Source: Rhodococcus sp. 14-2470-1b
GTDB taxonomy: Bacteria; Actinomycetota; Actinomycetes; Mycobacteriales; Mycobacteriaceae
Assembly (NCBI RefSeq): GCF_002259415.1
Contig: NZ_NPFY01000008.1
Coordinates: 62,001-126,000, forward strand
Direction of reading: 5' to 3'
Length of the DNA stretch: 64,000 bases
Positions 59,435 through 64,000 of this stretch are shown piece after piece. Under the pieces are notes generated by a model that made no database searches, was not told the DNA's origin, and worked only from the letters and a program-made list of their open reading frames with translations. The translations under genes were made by a program, and so were the position numbers. The first letter of the stretch is position 1. Every line of letters begins with the position of its first letter.

Positions 59435-60298
59435 TCACTTAAATCCTTCGGTGGGAGTCGGCTGGGACATGACTGCGTCGGCTGGGGGCATGACTGCGTC
59501 GGCTGGGGGCATGACTGCGTCGGAGAGGAACTTCACTCCGCCTTGGCTGGAGAATCCGCCGTCCACGGCGATCTCGGCACCGGAGATGTAGGTCGATTCG
59601 TCGCTCAACAGAAAGACGATGAGGTTCGCCATGTCGTCCACACTGCCGACTTTCCCCAGGGGCGTGCTGTCGATGTTGGCCTGGCGGAAGGTAGCGGGCG
59701 CGTTCGCGACCATCGGGGTTTCGATGTAACCGGGGTGAACGAGGTTGACGCGAATACCACGTGGCCCGAGTTCGAGACTTGCCACTTTCGACAGCCCCCG
59801 TACTGCCCATTTCGACGCCGTGTACGCGACTGTGTAATGGGGTGTGACAGCCGCGACGCTTCCGATCGTGACGATGGACGCCCCGGACTTCATCAGCGGC
59901 GCCATTGTCTGGATACCGAGAAGTGCGCCGGTGGTATTGACCCGGAACATGCGTTCCCAGTCCGCCACTTCGACGTCCATCAAGCGTGCGCGGTGGGTGA
60001 GTCCGGCGTTGTTGACCAATCCGTGAACCTCGCCGTACGTCTGGCTCAATTCTGCGCCGAGCGCCGCCCATGCCGCGGGATCCCCGACGTCGAGCTGGCG
60101 GTAGACGATGGCGCCGCCGAGGTCACCGAACTGCTGCGGATCGAGCTCCTCGGGGCGGGTGATGTCGGTGGCGACGACTCTCGCTCCCTGTGCTGCGAGT
60201 GCAAGCGCCTCCGCTGCGCCCTGCCCGCGGGCAGCACCGGTCACCACGACGACTTTGCCTGCCATACGTCCTGCCGCACCAGGTGTCGCGACGTTCAT
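59435..60298 (-). CDS. SDR-family NAD(P)-dependent oxidoreductase with repetitive C-terminal tail
   Basis: A 287-residue short-chain dehydrogenase. The cofactor motif is Val-Thr-Gly-Ala-Ala-Arg-Gly-Gln-Gly near 20, followed by Asn-Asn-Ala-Gly near 96 and catalytic Tyr-Thr-Ala-Ser-Lys near 160. The normal fold ends near residue 262; beyond it is a tail with Asp-Ala-Val-Met-Pro-Pro-Ala repeated, encoded by a 21-bp tandem repeat (59468-59523). ATG 60298 overlaps the FAH stop (ATGA); an internal ATG at 60265 is less likely. It would oxidise an alcohol or diol intermediate of the operon's pathway. Confidence 0.88.
   Translation of the reverse strand: MNVATPGAAGRMAGKVVVVTGAARGQGAAEALALAAQGARVVATDITRPEELDPQQFGDLGGAIVYRQLDVGDPAAWAALGAELSQTYGEVHGLVNNAGLTHRARLMDVEVADWERMFRVNTTGALLGIQTMAPLMKSGASIVTIGSVAAVTPHYTVAYTASKWAVRGLSKVASLELGPRGIRVNLVHPGYIETPMVANAPATFRQANIDSTPLGKVGSVDDMANLIVFLLSDESTYISGAEIAVDGGFSSQGGVKFLSDAVMPPADAVMPPADAVMSQPTPTEGFK
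59468..59523. repeat. 21-bp tandem repeat, about 2.7 copies, at SDR 3' end
   Basis: Units of the form CATGACTGCGTCGGCTGGGGG at 59468 and 59489 and a partial copy at 59510 encode Asp-Ala-Val-Met-Pro-Pro-Ala repeats in the C-terminal tail of the SDR. The repeat is in frame, and the two full copies are identical. Confidence 0.92.
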
Positions 60299-61269
60299 GC
60301 TCGGGCCTCCCTTGCTGCCTTGAGTGCGTCGAGGTCGGCGGCACGGGTAACCAGCTGCCGATCCGGGCGAGCTGCTACCACCTCGTTCGAGACGGTGCCG
60401 AGGATGTCGACCGTCATGGTTACGACGTCCCCGGTGCGCAGGGGCGGAGGATCCTGAACACCGCTACGCCCCCAGAACTCCGACAGTGCGCCGCGCCCAC
60501 AGGTTCCCGATGCGACGAGGTCCCCTGCGCGTACCCATGCGGCACGAGATGCGTGCGCTATGAGCTCGGGAAAGGACCACCCCATGTGGGCAAGAGAATC
60601 CTCGCCGATGACCGCGTCGTTGACCTTCACCTGCATGCGCAGATCGTGTCGATCACCGATGCGGAACCCCTCGATCTCGTCGGGCGTGACCAGCCACGGC
60701 CCGATCGTCGTCGCGAAATCCTTGCCCTTGGCAGGGCCGAGACCGACTGCCATCTCCCGACGTTGGATATCGCGAGCCGACCAATCGTTGACCACGAGAT
60801 AGCCGGCGATGCACTCTCGTGCCTCGTCGGCGGTGAGGTCACGTCCGTCCCGCCCGATCACCACGCCGACTTCGAGTTCGAAGTCGAGACTGTCGGTGTC
60901 GGACGGGGGGACCACCGGCTCGTCGGCGCCGATCATGGCGTGGGGGTTGCCGAACAGAAATGTCGGTGCCTGTGCCCACGCGTTCATCGCAGCGGCCGGG
61001 TCGGGGCTCATCGACGACGCGCCTTGGACGTGTTCCTCGAAGGCCACGAAATCACGGAAGCTCCCGGGGTGAATCGGGGGGAGCAGTTCCACGTCCGTCA
61101 GCGCGACGCGGGGCGCATCGGCACCCGGAACGGCGCGTCGGACTGCGACGTCGAGGAGGTCTGTGCCGAGGGGGAACAACTCGAGGTGGTCGGGGGTCTC
61201 ACCGTCCGGTGAGACCCCCACGATTGCCACTCGTGTTCCGGACTCGTGTCGTGCACGGGCGTACTTCAT
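60295..61269 (-). CDS. fumarylacetoacetate hydrolase family protein
   Basis: A 324-residue metal-dependent enzyme of the FAH superfamily. Acidic ligands are visible in Asp-Phe-Glu-Leu-Glu-Val-Gly near 134 and Val-Val-Asn-Asp-Trp-Ser-Ala-Arg near 162; Ser-Gly-Thr-Cys-Gly-Arg-Gly near 253 corresponds to the Gly-Thr-Gly loop. Family members hydrolyse C-C bonds in fumarylpyruvate or acylpyruvates, or hydrate and decarboxylate meta-cleavage products. Together with the extradiol dioxygenase this supports a ring-fission pathway. It overlaps the SDR gene by four bases. Confidence 0.88.
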   Translation of the reverse strand: MKYARARHESGTRVAIVGVSPDGETPDHLELFPLGTDLLDVAVRRAVPGADAPRVALTDVELLPPIHPGSFRDFVAFEEHVQGASSMSPDPAAAMNAWAQAPTFLFGNPHAMIGADEPVVPPSDTDSLDFELEVGVVIGRDGRDLTADEARECIAGYLVVNDWSARDIQRREMAVGLGPAKGKDFATTIGPWLVTPDEIEGFRIGDRHDLRMQVKVNDAVIGEDSLAHMGWSFPELIAHASRAAWVRAGDLVASGTCGRGALSEFWGRSGVQDPPPLRTGDVVTMTVDILGTVSNEVVAARPDRQLVTRAADLDALKAAREARA

Positions 61270-61354
61270 GACCGTTCTACCTTCGTTGGGCGCACTACCG
61301 CAGGACGCGACGTGATGTCGACGGTGCGCTGGGGAGGATGGGCGTCGTCTCGGG

Positions 61355-61648
61355 TCAGACGTCGAGGACCGTGCTGAACGCGCGCTCGCGGTTGGCCAGC
61401 GCCGGGATGGCCTTGCCGAGTGCGTACGTCTCGAAGTGCGGGTACGTACCGTGAGCCTTGAATGCGGCCTCGTCGTCGTACACCTCGAAAATGCGGAAGA
61501 TCGAGGGCTGCTCGGGATCCTGGTGGACGATGTACGTCTGGCAACCCGGCTCGTTGCGGGAGGCCGGAGCGAGCTCGACGAGTGCTTCGTGCACGGTGCT
61601 CTCCTGGCCGGGCTGAGCGGTCCAGGTTGCGGAGCAGACGAACGACAT
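61355..61648 (-). CDS. antibiotic biosynthesis monooxygenase (ABM) domain protein, quinol monooxygenase-like
   Basis: A 97-residue ferredoxin-like dimer protein. The ABM pattern is seen in Glu-Ala-Leu-Val-Glu-Leu-Ala-Pro-Ala-Ser-Arg-Asn-Glu-Pro-Gly-Cys near 21, Tyr-Ile-Val-His-Gln-Asp-Pro near 39 and Phe-Glu-Val-Tyr-Asp-Asp-Glu-Ala-Ala-Phe near 53, as in YgiN/quinol monooxygenases. Such proteins oxidise quinols without cofactor or help dissociate the product. It lies between the FAD monooxygenase and FAH genes, with an 85-bp gap downstream. A likely role is oxidation of a hydroquinone made by the FAD enzyme; this is inference. Confidence 0.85.
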   Translation of the reverse strand: MSFVCSATWTAQPGQESTVHEALVELAPASRNEPGCQTYIVHQDPEQPSIFRIFEVYDDEAAFKAHGTYPHFETYALGKAIPALANRERAFSTVLDV

Positions 61649-61689
61649 GATGAATCTCTTTCTGTTGAAGGGTGTCGAGCGAAATTGAG

Positions 61690-62826
61690 TCAGAACGGTT
61701 GTGCGAGAATGCCCATCGACGCGCCCATGAGCGCTGCCGGGTCAGCTCCGGGGGTGTCCGGTTCGAGTTCCCACCGGGCGAGTTGTACCGAGTTCTCCAC
61801 CACCATCTCGGCCCTGGCTTGTCGGCGTTGCATGAACAAGTCCAGGAGGGTCTCCACGTCGTGGTCCTGGCCGAGGAGCTCACCGAGCACGGCTCCGTCC
61901 TCGGTCGCCATGGCTGCACCTTGTGCGAGCATCGGGGGGCACGCATGTGCGGCGTCGCCGATGAGCAGGACGCGGCCGCGGTGCCACGGTCCGTCGATGC
62001 GCAACGCTTCGAGGGTGCGGTAGTCGACCAGCGTGTCGGGGCCCATGTCCGCACGGATGTCGTCCCACAGTCCGTGGTAACCCTCGGTCCGTTCGGACAT
62101 GATCTCGGGCAACGAGCCGGTGCCGAAATCGCTCAGCGGCAGATCGTCGTCGATGATGTAGGCGTACATGCGCTCCGGGCTGGTCGGGGTGAAACCGGCC
62201 TTGTACCGCGGGCCGCCGTAGAAGATCTGCGAGCACGTCATGTCCGCGGGCCGTGGACCTTCCATCCTGAAGATGGACATCCCGACCGACTGCGGTTGCG
62301 CATCGATGCCGATCGAACGGCGTACGGTGGAGCGGATCCCGTCGGCCCCGACGACGAGATCGAAGGTGTCTTCGGAACCGTCCGAGAACCTCACGGTGAC
62401 ACCGTCACTCGTGCTGTCGTCGTCGATCCCTTGGACGCACAGATTCATTCGAACGTCCACCCCGGATGCATCGACGGCGGTGCTGAGCACCCGCTGCAGA
62501 TGGAACCGCATCGATCCCATGCCGGGAGGCAAGCCGGGGCCGCCCATCGGCGGCATGGGCATGTCGTTGATCAGGTTCCCGTCGGCGGTACGAAACTGAA
62601 CGTGATCCCACGGATAGCCTGCCGCGAGGATGTCGTCGACTACTCCTACCCGGTCGAGCGCCATGAGCGCATTGCCCTGCAGGGTGATGCCGTGGCCGAG
62701 AGTAGGCCAGGCGCTCTGGCGTTCGGCCAGGACGACATCGATGCCATTGCGACGCATGGCAAGTGCTGCGACGGAGCCGGCGGTACCGCCTCCGACGACG
62801 AGCACACGATTGATGGATCGGGACAT
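61690..62826 (-). CDS. FAD-dependent aromatic monooxygenase
   Basis: A 378-residue flavoprotein of the PHBH-like group A hydroxylases. The dinucleotide motif is Val-Gly-Gly-Gly-Thr-Ala-Gly-Ser near 11-18, the second NAD(P)H/FAD motif is Gly-Ala-Asp-Gly-Ile-Arg-Ser near 165, and Gly-Asp-Ala-Ala-His-Ala-Cys-Pro-Pro lies near 290. These enzymes hydroxylate phenols or hydroxypyridines. AGGAG seven bases before ATG 62826 fixes the start. Being next to an extradiol dioxygenase gene, it likely makes the catechol-like diol that the dioxygenase opens. Whether the ring is benzene or pyridine is not decided by sequence. Confidence 0.88.
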   Translation of the reverse strand: MSRSINRVLVVGGGTAGSVAALAMRRNGIDVVLAERQSAWPTLGHGITLQGNALMALDRVGVVDDILAAGYPWDHVQFRTADGNLINDMPMPPMGGPGLPPGMGSMRFHLQRVLSTAVDASGVDVRMNLCVQGIDDDSTSDGVTVRFSDGSEDTFDLVVGADGIRSTVRRSIGIDAQPQSVGMSIFRMEGPRPADMTCSQIFYGGPRYKAGFTPTSPERMYAYIIDDDLPLSDFGTGSLPEIMSERTEGYHGLWDDIRADMGPDTLVDYRTLEALRIDGPWHRGRVLLIGDAAHACPPMLAQGAAMATEDGAVLGELLGQDHDVETLLDLFMQRRQARAEMVVENSVQLARWELEPDTPGADPAALMGASMGILAQPF

Positions 62827-62973
62827 GGGTTTTCTCCTGGGAAGGACACGCGGACGCGCATCGTTGCGTGGCTGCCGGGCCCACGCGTCGTGTTTGCGGG
62901 CGGGTGTCCAGCACGTGAGATTCACTGACGATAGGAAGAACTCGACACAGGGTGTCGGTCGACGCTCGGAAGA

Positions 62974-63909
62974 TCAGACCGGCGGCGCGACGAAGAGTGG
63001 GTCAGGGGTGTTGAACAGCTTCTTGGCGATCAGCTCGCCCATTTCGTCCGCAGTGCCCCACTGGTCTTGATTCTCGGGCTGGCTGATGTCGTAGACATGT
63101 GGATGCCAGGTGTCCTCGTCCAAAGTCTCGACGCCGTAGGTGTATTCGTGACCGTTGCCGTGGGGATCCAAGAAGTACATGAACACGTTGTCGCCGGCCA
63201 TGTGGCGTCCCGGTCCCCACACCTTCTCCGTCCCGGCCCTCATTGCGCGGCCCGATCCGCGCATCCACTCTTCCAGTCCGCGCATCTCGAACGACGCGTG
63301 GTGCAGAGATACGTGCGGCGCTCGCGTGATGGCCAAGTTGTGGTGGTACGGGTTGCACCGCATGAAATACATCATCTCGCCGGCCTGAGGGTGAGCGAGC
63401 GTGTCCGACAGGTCGAAACCGAGTTGCTGCTCGTAGAAGCCACGGGTGCGCAGCGGGTCGGGCGAATTGATCACCGCGTGGGCCAGTCGCACCGGGATGG
63501 CTTCTCGCTCTTCGACCTTCCGGTGCCGGCGCGCAGCGACGTCGGAGGACACCTCGATCACGCGACCGTCGATGTCGAAGAATCGGAAGCCGTAACCGCC
63601 TCCTGGCGTCTGCATCGCCTGCGGTTCGGACACGATGCGGATGCCGTTGGCGATGAGCTGCTCGGCGAGCTTGTCGACGTCGGCCTCGTTGGCGGCACCG
63701 AATGCCAGCAGATCCAGTCGCTTCTCGGTGTCCTTGCGCAGACGGACGACATACTGCTCGGGCGAACCTTCTGCGGCGAAGAACGAGATACCCGTGTCCG
63801 ACTCGGTCTGAGTCAAGCCCCAGGTGGTGCGATAGAACTCGACCTGATCCTCGTAGTCGGGGACCGCGAAGTCGACGTGACGCAAGTGCGTGATCAACCG
63901 GTTGCTCAT
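62974..63909 (-). CDS. extradiol ring-cleavage dioxygenase (VOC family, type I)
   Basis: A 311-residue two-module dioxygenase. The second VOC module holds the iron ligands His144 (Leu-Ala-His-Ala-Val), His204 (Leu-His-His-Ala-Ser) and Glu255 (Gly-His-Glu-Tyr-Thr). Asn-Pro-Tyr-His-His near 186-190 matches the conserved acid-base His of BphC-type enzymes. It should open a diol ring next to the hydroxyls using Fe(II) and O2. GGAGAAG lies before ATG 63909. It is the first gene of the minus-strand operon visible here; a promoter or regulator may lie beyond the right edge. The 147-bp gap to the monooxygenase gene holds no obvious gene. Confidence 0.9.
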   Translation of the reverse strand: MSNRLITHLRHVDFAVPDYEDQVEFYRTTWGLTQTESDTGISFFAAEGSPEQYVVRLRKDTEKRLDLLAFGAANEADVDKLAEQLIANGIRIVSEPQAMQTPGGGYGFRFFDIDGRVIEVSSDVAARRHRKVEEREAIPVRLAHAVINSPDPLRTRGFYEQQLGFDLSDTLAHPQAGEMMYFMRCNPYHHNLAITRAPHVSLHHASFEMRGLEEWMRGSGRAMRAGTEKVWGPGRHMAGDNVFMYFLDPHGNGHEYTYGVETLDEDTWHPHVYDISQPENQDQWGTADEMGELIAKKLFNTPDPLFVAPPV

Positions 63910-64000
63910 GAAACTTCTCCTATTTGGACGGGCTTCTGTCGACGCCTCGTTCGATGGCCGGTAGGTCGCTTGGTGAGACACAGCCTGTGGTGTGGGGCGA
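63910..64000. other. upstream edge of the ring-cleavage operon
   Basis: Only 91 bases remain before the window ends. They include the ribosome site of the dioxygenase gene (CTTCTCC on the plus strand at 63914-63920). I see no clear promoter, so the operon may extend further right. Confidence 0.4.

Noticed and set aside
57463-59442. A 659-codon plus-strand frame opposite the hydrolase and aldehyde dehydrogenase genes
   Set aside because: The minus-strand genes have catalytic motifs and operon overlaps; the antisense frame has no recognisable motif.
1-64000. Mobile elements, prophage genes, tRNA or rRNA genes
   Set aside because: I saw no transposase, integrase, phage structural gene or tRNA-like cloverleaf on reading the window; a dedicated tRNA search could not be run.

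Overview
This window is high-GC DNA from a mycolate-type actinobacterium, most likely Rhodococcus or a close relative. That placement is inference. It rests on GC-rich third codon positions, many GTG starts, a WhiB protein, an actinobacterial DUF3159 protein, an LldD2-like lactate dehydrogenase and an ECF42 sigma/DGPF pair. I saw no tRNA or rRNA gene, CRISPR array, prophage or insertion sequence. The left edge cuts an MFS efflux gene.

Region by region. 1-11.4 kb: the tail of a DHA2-type exporter, a small Asp/Ser-rich protein, a HAD hydrolase, a signalling triplet (NarL-type regulator, single-domain receiver, sensor kinase), a chloroperoxidase-like hydrolase, two penicillin-binding-like lipoproteins, a PadR repressor and a CPA1 Na+/H+ antiporter. 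11.5-20.3 kb (minus strand): an apparently complete L-rhamnose-to-pyruvate operon (mutarotase, MFS permease, isomerase, bifunctional aldolase/lactaldehyde dehydrogenase, kinase, L-lactate dehydrogenase, LacI regulator), with a perfect 16-bp LacI-type palindrome upstream. 20.4-26 kb: an ECF42 sigma/DGPF pair with a matching promoter, a likely leaderless hydrolase gene, and a MerR regulator coupled to a secreted TAP-like hydrolase under a 19-bp-spacer promoter. 26-38 kb: an EamA exporter with a divergent LysR gene, PutA, AhpC-AhpF, a CdaR regulator with glycerate kinase, and WhiB. 37.4-43 kb: a stress SDR, a VIT1-type transporter, and a tartrate/malate module (LysR, TtuC-like dehydrogenase, DctA symporter) closed by a 67-nt hairpin. 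43-49 kb: a TetR regulator divergent from an NMT1-type ABC importer joined to an aberrant M24 protein and a RidA protein. 49-52.8 kb: a MatC-like transporter and a PrpF isomerase divergent from a LysR regulator. 52.9-54.8 kb: a gamma-glutamyltransferase.

54.8-63.9 kb (minus strand): nine tightly packed genes that read as an aromatic or heteroaromatic ring-cleavage operon. They encode an extradiol dioxygenase, FAD monooxygenase, ABM monooxygenase, FAH-family hydrolase, SDR, semialdehyde dehydrogenase, a C-C hydrolase resembling 2,6-dihydroxypseudooxynicotine hydrolase, an SMP-30 lactonase and an HSL esterase. I cannot assign the substrate, and this is the best candidate here for an undescribed pathway.

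Most of the window follows one plan: a local regulator beside a transporter and a few catabolic enzymes. Across it, at least eleven short tandem duplications (units of 9-21 bp) occur, in frame when they fall inside genes.
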